DNA of 16,614 nt from an uncultured Parabacteroides sp. (GTDB taxonomy: Bacteria; Bacteroidota; Bacteroidia; Bacteroidales; Tannerellaceae): assembly GCA_900770835.1 (NCBI GenBank), contig CAAGLQ010000313.1, positions 1 through 16,614 of the forward strand. Reading direction: 5' to 3'. Within the stretch, counting starts at the first letter, position 1. The number at the start of each line of letters is the position of its first letter. Made by a program: the position numbers and the translations under genes. Shown here in pieces: positions 5,840 through 13,786 of this stretch. The notes beneath the pieces are model-generated. The model was not told the DNA's origin, made no database searches, and saw only the letters and a program-made list of their open reading frames with translations.

Positions 5840-6595
5840 TCAGGCATCCCCCATCTCTTTCTTGATCCAGTCGTAGCCTTTCTCCTCCAACTCCAAGGCC
5901 AACTCCGGGCCAGCGGTCTTCACGATCTTACCTTTATATAATACATGGACAATGTCGGGTTTGATGTAATCCAGCAACCGCTGATAGTGCGTGATGACAA
6001 TCGCCGCATTCTCCGGTGTCTTCAAGCGATTCACGCCCTGTGCCACGACACGCAAGGCGTCGATGTCCAAGCCGCTATCGGTCTCGTCCAAGATCGCCAA
6101 CTTCGGCTCTAACATCGCCATCTGGAAAATCTCGTTACGTTTCTTCTCACCACCCGAGAAGCCCTCGTTCACGCTACGGCTCGCCAGCTTGTTGTCTAAC
6201 TCCACAATCGCCCGCTTCTCGCGCATCATCTTCAAGAAATCGGTCGCAGAGACCGGCTCCAAACCTTTATACTTCCGATGGGCGTTCACTGCCGCACGCA
6301 TGAAATTCACCATGCTGACACCGGGGATCTCCACCGGATATTGGAAACTAAGGAAAAGTCCCTCGCGGCTACGATCCTCCGCTGATAACTCCAATAGATT
6401 CTTACCATTGAAGAGTACCTCGCCTTCCGTCACCTCGAAGGCGGGATTGCCTACCAATACGCTGCTCAACGTACTCTTGCCGGAACCATTAGGTCCCATG
6501 ATCGCATGTACCTCACCCGCCTTCACGGTCAGGTTGATACCTTTCAATATCTCTTTGCCATTGATACTGGCATGTAAATTTTTGACCTCTAACAT
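5840..6595 (-). CDS. sufC: Fe-S cluster assembly ATPase SufC
   Basis: SufC is the ABC-type ATPase of the SufBC2D complex; its ATP cycle drives the change in SufB-SufD needed for cluster assembly. Counting from ATG 6595 (251 residues), Walker A is GPNGSGKST at 34-42 and the Q-loop is Q85 in SFQYP. The signature FSGGEKKR begins at 146, Walker B is LAILDE ending at E171, the D-loop SGLD follows, and the switch histidine is H203 in VITHYQ. SufC-type features such as SGGEKKRNE and DETDSGLDIDAL are present and all catalytic residues are intact. An alternative ATG at 6607 would add MLKV. I prefer 6595 because homologues I recall begin MLEIKNLHA. The gene follows sufB by 18 bases and abuts sufD. Confidence 0.95.
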   Translation of the reverse strand: MLEVKNLHASINGKEILKGINLTVKAGEVHAIMGPNGSGKSTLSSVLVGNPAFEVTEGEVLFNGKNLLELSAEDRSREGLFLSFQYPVEIPGVSMVNFMRAAVNAHRKYKGLEPVSATDFLKMMREKRAIVELDNKLASRSVNEGFSGGEKKRNEIFQMAMLEPKLAILDETDSGLDIDALRVVAQGVNRLKTPENAAIVITHYQRLLDYIKPDIVHVLYKGKIVKTAGPELALELEEKGYDWIKKEMGDA

Positions 6596-6613
6596 AACTT
6601 TCAACATTCTTTT

Positions 6614-8059
6614 TTATCCTACACTACCTTCCAAAGAGATGGTCAGCAATTTCTGTGCCTCCACCGCAAACTCCATCGGGAGCTTGTTCATCACCTCACG
6701 GGCATAGCCATTCACGATCAAGCCAACTGCCTCCTCCACAGAGATACCTCGTTGCTGGCAATAGAAGAGTTGCTCCTCGCTGATCTTGCTGGTCGTTGCC
6801 TCATGCTCCACCACCGCCGTCTCATTCTGAATATCGGCATAGGGGAAGGTGTGCGCTCCACAGGTAGAACTAAGCAACAAGCTGTCGCACTGACTATGAT
6901 TGCGTGCGCCCTCCGCCTTTGGAGAGACTTTCACCAAGCCCCGGTAACTATTCTGACTATGTCCCGCAGAGATACCCTTTGAGACAATGGTGCTTCGGGT
7001 GTTCTTGCCCAAATGGATCATCTTCGTGCCGGTATCGGCCTGCTGGTAGTTGTTAGTCACCGCCACGGAGTAAAACTCGCCAACGGAATTATCACCCGCC
7101 AAGATGCAGCTGGGGTATTTCCAAGTGATCGCCGAACCGGTCTCCACCTGCGTCCAAGAGATCTTACTGCCTTCGCCTTTGCAGAGTCCTCGCTTCGTCA
7201 CGAAATTATAGATACCGCCTTTGCCCTCCTTATCACCGGGATACCAGTTCTGCACGGTAGAATATTTCACCTCCGCATGTTCATGCGCCACAATCTCGAC
7301 AATGGCTGCATGAAGCTGATTCTCATCACGCATCGGTGCGGTGCAGCCCTCCAAGTAGCTGACGTACGACTCATCATCAGCCACAATCAGCGTGCGCTCA
7401 AACTGACCCGTATTCGCCGCATTGATACGGAAATAGGTACTCAACTCCATCGGGCAACGCACGCCCTTGGGGATATAGATGAATGAGCCATCGGAGAAGA
7501 CCGCCGAGTTCAAAGCCGCAAAGAAGTTATCCCGATAGCTCACCACACTACCCAAATAGCGTTGCACCAAGTCGGGATGGTGCTGCACCGCCTCGCTGAA
7601 CGAACAGAAGATGATGCCTTTCTCTGCCAGGTTCTCCTTAAAAGTGGTCTTCACGGAAACACTATCCATGACCGCATCCACCGCCATTCCGCTCAGGTGC
7701 TTCTGCTCCTCCAAAGGAATGCCGAGCTTATCGAAAGTCTTCAACAGCTCTGGATCCACCTCGTCCAAACTCTTCGGTCCCTCCTTTCGCTTCGGAGCGG
7801 CATAATAGATGATGTCTTGATAGTCAATGGGAGGAATTTGGAGATGTGCCCAGTCGGGCATTTCCAATGTCTGCCAATAACGAAAAGCGCGCAAACGGAA
7901 ATCCAACAGCCATTGCGGTTCCTGCTTTTTGGCAGAAATGATGCGGATGGTCTCCTCGTCTAATCCTCGATGGATCACCTCCGTATCGATATGCGTGACA
8001 AAACCGTACTTGTAGTCCTCGTTTGTCACTTCATTCAATATCTGATTTGAATCTTGCAT
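6614..8059 (-). CDS. sufB: Fe-S cluster assembly scaffold protein SufB
   Basis: SufB is the main scaffold subunit on which nascent Fe-S clusters form with sulfur delivered by a desulfurase. The 481-residue length is near the family norm. Conserved blocks are easy to see: YIPKGVRCPMELSTYFRIN, YLEGCTAP, SAITWKYPSC and the end MEFAVEAQKLL. C391 in SQCDSLL and E420 in VEHEATTSKI correspond to the catalytic Cys405 and Glu434 of E. coli SufB (alignment by eye). The ATG at 8059 begins MQDSNQILNEV. The gene starts 31 bases after the cvpA stop with no recognisable promoter between, so it is probably read through from the infB operon. Confidence 0.96.
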   Translation of the reverse strand: MQDSNQILNEVTNEDYKYGFVTHIDTEVIHRGLDEETIRIISAKKQEPQWLLDFRLRAFRYWQTLEMPDWAHLQIPPIDYQDIIYYAAPKRKEGPKSLDEVDPELLKTFDKLGIPLEEQKHLSGMAVDAVMDSVSVKTTFKENLAEKGIIFCSFSEAVQHHPDLVQRYLGSVVSYRDNFFAALNSAVFSDGSFIYIPKGVRCPMELSTYFRINAANTGQFERTLIVADDESYVSYLEGCTAPMRDENQLHAAIVEIVAHEHAEVKYSTVQNWYPGDKEGKGGIYNFVTKRGLCKGEGSKISWTQVETGSAITWKYPSCILAGDNSVGEFYSVAVTNNYQQADTGTKMIHLGKNTRSTIVSKGISAGHSQNSYRGLVKVSPKAEGARNHSQCDSLLLSSTCGAHTFPYADIQNETAVVEHEATTSKISEEQLFYCQQRGISVEEAVGLIVNGYAREVMNKLPMEFAVEAQKLLTISLEGSVG

Positions 8060-8090
8060 AAATTAGTTATCTTGACAATATCCTTCGTTT

Positions 8091-8582
8091 TTACTCTCCC
8101 AAGGAAAACAGATTATGCGGATAAATTGTTGGGACAATCTGTCGAATGGGTTCGTAGAAGCGAGATTCCACCTTCGTCTCTTGAGAGATAAACACACCAC
8201 TCCGATCCACCAAATCCAACAGATTCAGCAAAAGGCTGGTAAACAAGAGCACCAAGAGCAATCCTAATGCTCCTCCTCCCAAATGGTTGATAATACTCAA
8301 AGGAGTAGCATCGATCACTTTCGTCACGATCTCACCCGCCAAAGCCAGCACACCCATGATCAGGATGAAACCGGCCACATAGCTCAAGACAGAAACACCC
8401 TGCTCCGGGAACCACCCCAATGCGACAATATATCCTCTTAGCCAACCAGCGGCCTCTCCGCAGAGGAAAATAGCAGCGACAAGGGCTATAAGCGAAACAA
8501 CCTGTTTGATGAATCCATCAAACAGGCCCTTTCCAAATCCTATCCCTGCCAGACACAGCAACGTGATGTCTAACCAGTTCAT
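8091..8582 (-). CDS. CvpA family membrane protein
   Basis: This 163-residue inner membrane protein has about four hydrophobic segments, roughly residues 6-34, 58-80, 97-120 and a shorter one. Its opening MNWLDITLLCLAGIGFGKG is typical of the CvpA / colicin V production family. The role of CvpA proteins is poorly defined; in proteobacteria they have been linked to envelope homeostasis and bile tolerance. The start was placed at ATG 8582, four bases after the infB stop. A longer frame to 8627 would add a very basic segment (MRLTRKRKSRRHCKD) that overlaps infB by 41 bases and does not look like part of the family. The gene sits between infB and sufB and shares their transcript by spacing. Confidence 0.85.
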   Translation of the reverse strand: MNWLDITLLCLAGIGFGKGLFDGFIKQVVSLIALVAAIFLCGEAAGWLRGYIVALGWFPEQGVSVLSYVAGFILIMGVLALAGEIVTKVIDATPLSIINHLGGGALGLLLVLLFTSLLLNLLDLVDRSGVFISQETKVESRFYEPIRQIVPTIYPHNLFSLGE

Positions 8583-8586
8583 ATCT

Positions 8587-11517
8587 TTACAATGTCTTCT
8601 TGATTTCCGTTTCCTCGTAAGCCTCAATCATATCGCCTACCTGGATGTCGTTGAAGTTGGTGATGTTCAAACCGCAATCCTGACCGGCAACCACCTCTTT
8701 CGCATCGTCCTTAAAGCGCTTCAAAGAGCCTAACTCGCCCGAATAGATCACGATACCATCTCGAATCAAGCGGATCTTGTTCGTACGCTTGATCTTACCC
8801 TCCTTCACCATACAGCCAGCGACTGTACCGACTTTCGAGATCTTGAAGGTCTGCAAAACCTCAACATAAGCGGTAATCTCCTCCTTGATCTCCGGAGAAA
8901 GCATACCCTCCATCGCACTCTTGACCTCCTCAATCGCATCGTAGATAATAGAGTAGAGACGAATCTCTACGCCCTCTTTCTCCGCATTCTTACGTGCTGC
9001 CATAGAAGGACGCACCTGGAAACCTACGATGATCGCATTCGACGCAGCCGCCAAAACGACATCCGACTCTGAGATCTGACCCACAGCCTTGTGAATCACA
9101 TTCACCTGGATCTCCTCGGTTGACAGACGGATCAAAGAGTCAGACAAAGCCTCCACGGATCCATCCACGTCACCCTTCACGATCACATTCAACTCTTGGA
9201 AGTTACCCACCGCAATACGACGACCTATATCATCCAAAGTCAGCATCTTCTGCGTACGCAAGCCTAACTCACGCTGCAACTGCTCACGACGGTTCGCAAT
9301 CTCGCGCGCCTCCTGCTCTGTCTCCAAGACATTGAAGGTATCGCCCGCCTGTGGCGCACCGTTCAAGCCCAAGATCAATACCGGCTCTGAAGGACCCGCC
9401 TTCTCTACACGTTGGTTACGCTCGTTGAACATCGCCTTGATACGTCCGTGATGTGTACCTGCCAAAACTATATCACCCATCTTCAACGTTCCATTCTCCA
9501 CCAAGACTGTAGAGACATAACCACGGCCCTTATCCAAAGAAGACTCGATGATCGTACCTACCGCACGTTTCTTCGGGTTAGCCTTCAAGTCGAGCAGGTC
9601 GGCCTCCAACAAGACCTTCTCTAACAATTCCTCAACGCCGATACCCTTTTTCGCGGAGATCTCTTGGCTCTGGTATTTACCACCCCAATCCTCCACGAGG
9701 TAGTTCATGTTAGCCAACTCCTCCTTGATCTTATCCGGATTCGCATGAGGCTTATCTATCTTATTGATCGCAAACACGATAGGAACACCCGCTGCCGAAG
9801 CATGGTTAATCGCCTCAATCGTCTGTGGCATGACACTGTCATCTGCTGCTACAATAATAATAGCGATATCCGTCACCTTCGCACCACGGGCACGCATGGC
9901 CGTAAAGGCCTCATGACCCGGTGTATCCAAAAAAGTAATGCGACGGCCATTGGGCAACTTCACGTTATAAGCACCTATGTGCTGCGTGATACCACCAGCC
10001 TCACCCGCAATCACATTCGCATTACGGATATTATCCAGCAACGAGGTCTTTCCATGATCGACGTGACCCATCACAGTGACAATCGGTGGACGAGATACCC
10101 AATCCTCTTCATTATCATTCTCCTCTTCATCAGCCTTAATAGCCTCTACCACATCTGCACTGACATACTCTGTTTGGAAACCAAACTCATCAGCCACGAT
10201 ATTGATCGTCTCTGCATCCAAGCGCTGGTTGATAGAAACCATGATACCAATACTCATACAAGTACCGATGACCTCCGTCACAGGCACATCCATCATGTTC
10301 GCCAAATCGTTCGCAGTCACAAACTCAGTCAGCTTCAACACCTTGCTTTCTTGTTCCTCCTGTTCTGCCAACTCATGCTCACGCTTAACGGCGGCCTCAC
10401 GTTTATCACGACGATATTTCGCTCCCTTATTATTCTTGTTATTCTTGCTGGTCAAACGAGCCAATGTCTCTTTGATCTGCTTCTGCACATCTTCCTCGCT
10501 CACCTCCGTCTTCACCGGTTTCTTTAAACGAGAGCGGCGATCGTCACGATTACGATCTTCACGCCCCTGACGATCTTCTCTCGGGTTGCGGGGATAGTTT
10601 GTACCGGGTGTATTGTTGATATCCACCCGATCTTTCTTGATACGTTTCCGCTTCTTCTTGGTATCGCCACCCTCTTCTGTCGGCTTGCCTGCCACATTTT
10701 GCGCTGGCTTGCTCGAAGTCTGGACATTGCCACCCTTTCCCTGGGCATTTGCCTTATTGCCGCCAAATCGCTGCTTCTCGTCACGCTCCTTGCGTTTCTC
10801 CTCCTTGGTTTTCTTTTTTGGACGAGTAGATTGATTCAAAGCATCAAGGTCAATCTTGCCCGTGACCTTGATTTTAGATTCCAACCTCGTTGTGTTGAGG
10901 CGGAACAGCGTCTCGTCTCCCGTTTTGGTGTTTTCCGCAGAAGTAGCTGAAACGACAGGCTGCTTCTCCACGGTTCTCTCTTTTCCTTCTTCCACTTTTA
11001 TGCTATTTTCATCATTCTTTCCAGCAGGAGAAGGTTCTGTCTTCTCCAGCACCTGCGATACCTCTTGCTTGACTTGAACAGGTTCTGGCTTGACCTCCAC
11101 AGGTCGCTCCACAAATACCTCCTTCTTCGGTTGCTCAGGTTCCTCCTTCGGTTGCTCTGCCTTCACCGGCTCTGCTTTCGGTTCTTCCTGCTGACGCTTA
11201 TTTCGATTTCCCTCTAAGTCAATATGTCCCTTCATGACAATTTTGGGCTTAAACTCATCGGGGATTTCAGTCTTGATCTCCGTAACCTGCTCTTCTTTCA
11301 CAGAAGGGGCGTCTTTCTTGGGAGGGTTCGCCATAATCGCACGATCTTTCTCCGGCAAATCTTTCCCAAACTCTTTTACGAGCAAAGCATACTGTTCATC
11401 ACTGATTCGCGTGTTGGGATTATCCTCAACCGCAAATCCTTTCTTGTGCAGGAAGTCAACCACTGTATTGATTCCCACATTCAATTTTCGTTGTACTTGT
11501 ATTAATTTTATAGGCAT
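8587..11517 (-). CDS. infB: Translation initiation factor IF-2
   Basis: IF-2 is the GTPase that places initiator fMet-tRNA on the small ribosomal subunit and promotes joining of the subunits. The 976-residue protein starts MPIKLIQVQRKLNVGINTVV (a small IF2_N module). A long lysine-, glutamate- and proline-rich linker runs from about residue 55 to 390, followed by a second IF2_N-like module (LTEFVTANDLANMMDVP). The G domain has GHVDHGKT (484-491), DTPGHE (531-536) and NKID (585-588), all intact. Domains II to IV follow, with the C2 domain near the end (KISKVGTVAGCMV). I chose ATG 11517, 22 bases after the nusA stop. A start at 11547 would add ten residues unlike the family and overlap nusA. 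No Shine-Dalgarno sequence is evident. Confidence 0.97.
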   Translation of the reverse strand: MPIKLIQVQRKLNVGINTVVDFLHKKGFAVEDNPNTRISDEQYALLVKEFGKDLPEKDRAIMANPPKKDAPSVKEEQVTEIKTEIPDEFKPKIVMKGHIDLEGNRNKRQQEEPKAEPVKAEQPKEEPEQPKKEVFVERPVEVKPEPVQVKQEVSQVLEKTEPSPAGKNDENSIKVEEGKERTVEKQPVVSATSAENTKTGDETLFRLNTTRLESKIKVTGKIDLDALNQSTRPKKKTKEEKRKERDEKQRFGGNKANAQGKGGNVQTSSKPAQNVAGKPTEEGGDTKKKRKRIKKDRVDINNTPGTNYPRNPREDRQGREDRNRDDRRSRLKKPVKTEVSEEDVQKQIKETLARLTSKNNKNNKGAKYRRDKREAAVKREHELAEQEEQESKVLKLTEFVTANDLANMMDVPVTEVIGTCMSIGIMVSINQRLDAETINIVADEFGFQTEYVSADVVEAIKADEEENDNEEDWVSRPPIVTVMGHVDHGKTSLLDNIRNANVIAGEAGGITQHIGAYNVKLPNGRRITFLDTPGHEAFTAMRARGAKVTDIAIIIVAADDSVMPQTIEAINHASAAGVPIVFAINKIDKPHANPDKIKEELANMNYLVEDWGGKYQSQEISAKKGIGVEELLEKVLLEADLLDLKANPKKRAVGTIIESSLDKGRGYVSTVLVENGTLKMGDIVLAGTHHGRIKAMFNERNQRVEKAGPSEPVLILGLNGAPQAGDTFNVLETEQEAREIANRREQLQRELGLRTQKMLTLDDIGRRIAVGNFQELNVIVKGDVDGSVEALSDSLIRLSTEEIQVNVIHKAVGQISESDVVLAAASNAIIVGFQVRPSMAARKNAEKEGVEIRLYSIIYDAIEEVKSAMEGMLSPEIKEEITAYVEVLQTFKISKVGTVAGCMVKEGKIKRTNKIRLIRDGIVIYSGELGSLKRFKDDAKEVVAGQDCGLNITNFNDIQVGDMIEAYEETEIKKTL

Positions 11518-11539
11518 ATCAAACTTTGTCGTAACACAC

Positions 11540-12907
11540 TTAGTCATTCATCTTCTCGTCATCCGCAGCTTCCGGATCAGCCTCCTGCTCTTCCGCTACG
11601 CCCTCAGCATCCTCTCCTGTTTCAGCCTCCGGTGTTGGCTCTTCGGCTTGCTCATCATCCTCAAATTCAGCAGAGAGAATACGCAGCACATCGTCCACCG
11701 TTTGCTCCTCCAGGTCGGCACGTTCAACTAACGCATTGCGATCCATTGCCAAAACGCTCTTCGCCGTGTAGCAACCTATATCTTTCAAGGCATCGATCAC
11801 CCAGCCATCAATCTCGTCAGAGAACTCATCCAGGTAAATATCCTCCTCGTCAGCTCCATCAATATCACGGAATACATCAATCGTGTACTCCGTCAGCATA
11901 CAAGCTAACTTAATATTCAAACCGCCCTTACCAATCGCTAAGGACACCTCCTCCGGACGCAAATAGACCTCGGCCTTGCGCTCCTCCTCATTGACATGGA
12001 TCGAGGAGATCTTAGCAGGGCTCAACGCACGCTGGATATAAAGCGAGGTGTTAGACGTGTAATTAATCACGTCGATATTCTCGTTGCGCAACTCACGCAC
12101 GATGCCATGAATACGTGAGCCTTTCATACCGACACAAGCACCCACCGGATCAATACGGTCATCATAAGATTCCACAGACACTTTTGCTCGTTCGCCCGGT
12201 ATGCGTGCAATACCCTTAATCGTGATCAAGCCATCATTGATCTCCGGCACCTCCAGCTCAAAGAGGCGTTGCAAAAACATCTTATCCGTACGAGAAAGGA
12301 TGATCTTCGGATTGTTGTTTTGGTTGTCCACTCGCAAAACGATCGCACGCACGGTATCTCCTTTGCGATAGAAATCAGAAGGGATCTGCTCTGACTTTGG
12401 AAGCAATAACTCGTTGCCCTCGTCATCCAGCAACAGTACCTCTTTCTTCCATACCTGATAAACCTCAGCAGCGACTATATGACTAATCTTATCCTTATAC
12501 TTGGCGTAAAGACTATCTTTCTGCAATTCAAGTATTTTAGAAGCCAGCGTCTGACGCAAATTCAGGATTGCACGACGGCCGAAATCAGCGAAATGAACCT
12601 CATCGGTTACCTCCTCGCCCACCTCGCAATCCGCATCAATCGTACGAGCCTCCGTCAAGGTCAGCTGCAAATTCTTATCCTCCAATTCGTCATCAGCTAC
12701 GACCTTACGGTTTCTCCAAATCTCGAAATCACCCTTTTCAGGATTGATGATCACATCATAATTCTCATCTGTACCAAACATTTTGGCGATCACGTTACGG
12801 AAAGAATCTTCCAAAACGTTGATCATCGTCTCTTTGTCGATATTTTTCAATTCTTTGAACTCAGCAAGCGTATCGATCATGCTGATTGTTTCCGCTTTCT
12901 TGGCCAT
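11540..12907 (-). CDS. nusA: Transcription termination/antitermination factor NusA
   Basis: NusA binds RNA polymerase and nascent RNA, modulating pausing, termination and antitermination. The 455-residue protein has an N-terminal polymerase-binding domain (about 1-130), an S1-like domain (about 138-206), KH1 with GMKG at 260-263 and KH2 with GKGG at 326-329. A helical part follows (about 365-412), then an acidic tail from 414 to the end, made largely of E, D and A. The tail takes the place of the C-terminal repeats known from E. coli. The ATG at 12907 gives MAKKAETISMIDTLAEFK, as expected. It follows rimP by only 4 bases and precedes infB, the conserved bacterial arrangement. Confidence 0.96.
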   Translation of the reverse strand: MAKKAETISMIDTLAEFKELKNIDKETMINVLEDSFRNVIAKMFGTDENYDVIINPEKGDFEIWRNRKVVADDELEDKNLQLTLTEARTIDADCEVGEEVTDEVHFADFGRRAILNLRQTLASKILELQKDSLYAKYKDKISHIVAAEVYQVWKKEVLLLDDEGNELLLPKSEQIPSDFYRKGDTVRAIVLRVDNQNNNPKIILSRTDKMFLQRLFELEVPEINDGLITIKGIARIPGERAKVSVESYDDRIDPVGACVGMKGSRIHGIVRELRNENIDVINYTSNTSLYIQRALSPAKISSIHVNEEERKAEVYLRPEEVSLAIGKGGLNIKLACMLTEYTIDVFRDIDGADEEDIYLDEFSDEIDGWVIDALKDIGCYTAKSVLAMDRNALVERADLEEQTVDDVLRILSAEFEDDEQAEEPTPEAETGEDAEGVAEEQEADPEAADDEKMND

Positions 12908-12911
12908 AATC

Positions 12912-13379
12912 TTACTTGAATCTTATTAAGTATTTTGTATATTTTATTTCTTCAAAAGAATATTTTTCTTCTTCGGTCACCATCACAGGGCGTTTCGCAC
13001 CCTCCGGCTTGACCTTTTTCTCCACACTGATGGTTGCTCCAGAGATATCGACTGCTGTCAGTACTCCTACTTTTTTCGTTCCACTTTTCAACAGCATCTC
13101 CACCTCATTACCGATGTTCTTCTGGTATTGGCGCAACACTTTAAAAGTGGAAGTGATACCGGCAGAACCAACCTCCAACTCATAATCCTCAACATCACGA
13201 TCTAAATGAGCCTCAATATATTGACTCAGAGCCACACAATCATCAATAGACACACTCTCGTCACTATCTATTTCCACGACAATATAGTTGCCTGGCTTGA
13301 TCGCTACATCTACCAAATAGGCATTGGAAGCCTGCAAATGTTCTTCTACTAATTGGGTCACTACCTCCTTTTCTATCAT
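12912..13379 (-). CDS. rimP: Ribosome maturation factor RimP
   Basis: RimP assists late assembly of the 30S subunit in the cytoplasm. The 155-residue protein has the two-domain layout of the family. The N-terminal alpha/beta domain contains VVEIDSDESVSIDDCVALS and EDYELEVGSAGITSTF, which match the family's ID-x(n)-VS(I)DDC and LEVSSPG-type blocks. The C-terminal domain is SH3-like, ending KYTKYLIRFK. The usual SSPG is read here as GSAGI, a variation common in Bacteroidetes as far as I recall. It is the first gene of the rimP-nusA-infB-cvpA-suf operon, with a clear promoter and a leader hairpin upstream. The ATG at 13379 has only a weak purine-rich region before it. Confidence 0.93.
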   Translation of the reverse strand: MIEKEVVTQLVEEHLQASNAYLVDVAIKPGNYIVVEIDSDESVSIDDCVALSQYIEAHLDRDVEDYELEVGSAGITSTFKVLRQYQKNIGNEVEMLLKSGTKKVGVLTAVDISGATISVEKKVKPEGAKRPVMVTEEEKYSFEEIKYTKYLIRFK

Positions 13380-13400
13380 ATTACCATCTATTTAGAACAA

Positions 13401-13427
13401 GCGGAGGGGACTCACCGCCCCCTCCGC
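13401..13427 (-). promoter_or_regulatory. GC-rich hairpin in the rimP leader
   Basis: GCGGAGGGG and CCCCTCCGC (13401-13409 and 13419-13427) form a perfect 9-bp, nearly all-GC stem around a 9-base loop. It lies between the predicted rimP promoter and the start codon, so it would be in the 5' leader of the operon mRNA. In the direction of rimP there is no U-run after it (TTGTTCTAAATAG follows), which argues against a simple terminator. A regulatory or stabilising leader element is possible. Confidence 0.55.
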
Positions 13428-13445
13428 AAGATTGCTTAACGACCG

Positions 13446-13476
13446 CAAAAATACAAAAAATCAATCACTTCCCAAA
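13446..13476 (-). promoter_or_regulatory. Bacteroidetes-type promoter of the rimP-nusA-infB-suf operon
   Basis: On the minus strand a TTTG (-33 element, 13476-13473) is followed after exactly 19 bases by TATTTTTG (-7 element, 13453-13446). This matches the consensus TTTG-N19-TAnnTTTG of the primary sigma factor in this phylum. Transcription would start around 13440, giving a leader of about 60 bases that contains the 13401-13427 hairpin. Confidence 0.75.
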
Positions 13477-13501
13477 TCTTTCCATGGATTTTTACAAAAG
13501 A

Positions 13502-13786
13502 TTAGAGTCGCAAGTAATCCTTCAACGCCTCTACATAGGCAGCCATGGACTCCCGCCCCGTAGCCGTAATCTGACAGGTCGTACGAGGCTTCTTCCCGAC
13601 GAAACTCTTCGCCACAGTGATGTAACCGGCCTCGCTCAACTTGTCAAGCTGCACACTGAGGTTACCGGCCGTAGCCCCTGTCTTCTCCCGGATATAGACA
13701 AAGTCGGCCTCCTCCACCCCCAGCAGCAACGACATGACGGCCAGACGCAACTGGGAATGCAACAGAGGATCTAACTCTTTGAACAT
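13502..13786 (-). CDS. Small winged-helix transcriptional regulator
   Basis: This 94-residue protein consists of a single winged helix-turn-helix domain of the MarR/PadR-like type (PF13601-style, from memory). Residues 12-22 form the first helix, about 28-53 hold the helix-turn-helix with TAGNLSVQLDKLSEAG as recognition helix, and 56-73 form the wing (YITVAKSFVGKKPRTTCQIT). TATGRESMAAYVEALK forms a C-terminal helix, probably for dimerisation. There is no ligand domain. The gene starts inside the end of the membrane protein gene (16-base overlap), which implies translational coupling and a common function. The pairing of such a regulator with a small membrane protein is frequent in Bacteroidetes; the target genes are unknown. 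Confidence 0.88.
   Translation of the reverse strand: MFKELDPLLHSQLRLAVMSLLLGVEEADFVYIREKTGATAGNLSVQLDKLSEAGYITVAKSFVGKKPRTTCQITATGRESMAAYVEALKDYLRL

Noticed and set aside
8583..8627. Longer start for the CvpA-family gene, overlapping infB by 41 bases
   Set aside because: The added residues are highly basic and unlike the family, and ATG 8582, four bases after the infB stop, gives the typical N-terminus.
9664..10527. Long plus-strand open frame antisense to infB
   Set aside because: It is a shadow of the infB coding strand; its translation is rich in His, Arg, Thr and Ile and has no recognisable motif, while the minus frame encodes an intact IF-2 G domain.
10350..11350. Low-complexity lysine/glutamate/proline-rich stretch in infB as a possible insertion or foreign segment
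   Set aside because: Long charged linkers between the N-terminal module and the G domain are normal in IF-2 and the frame is uninterrupted.
11518..11547. Longer start for infB overlapping nusA
   Set aside because: The extra ten residues do not resemble IF-2; the conserved module begins at MPIKL from ATG 11517.
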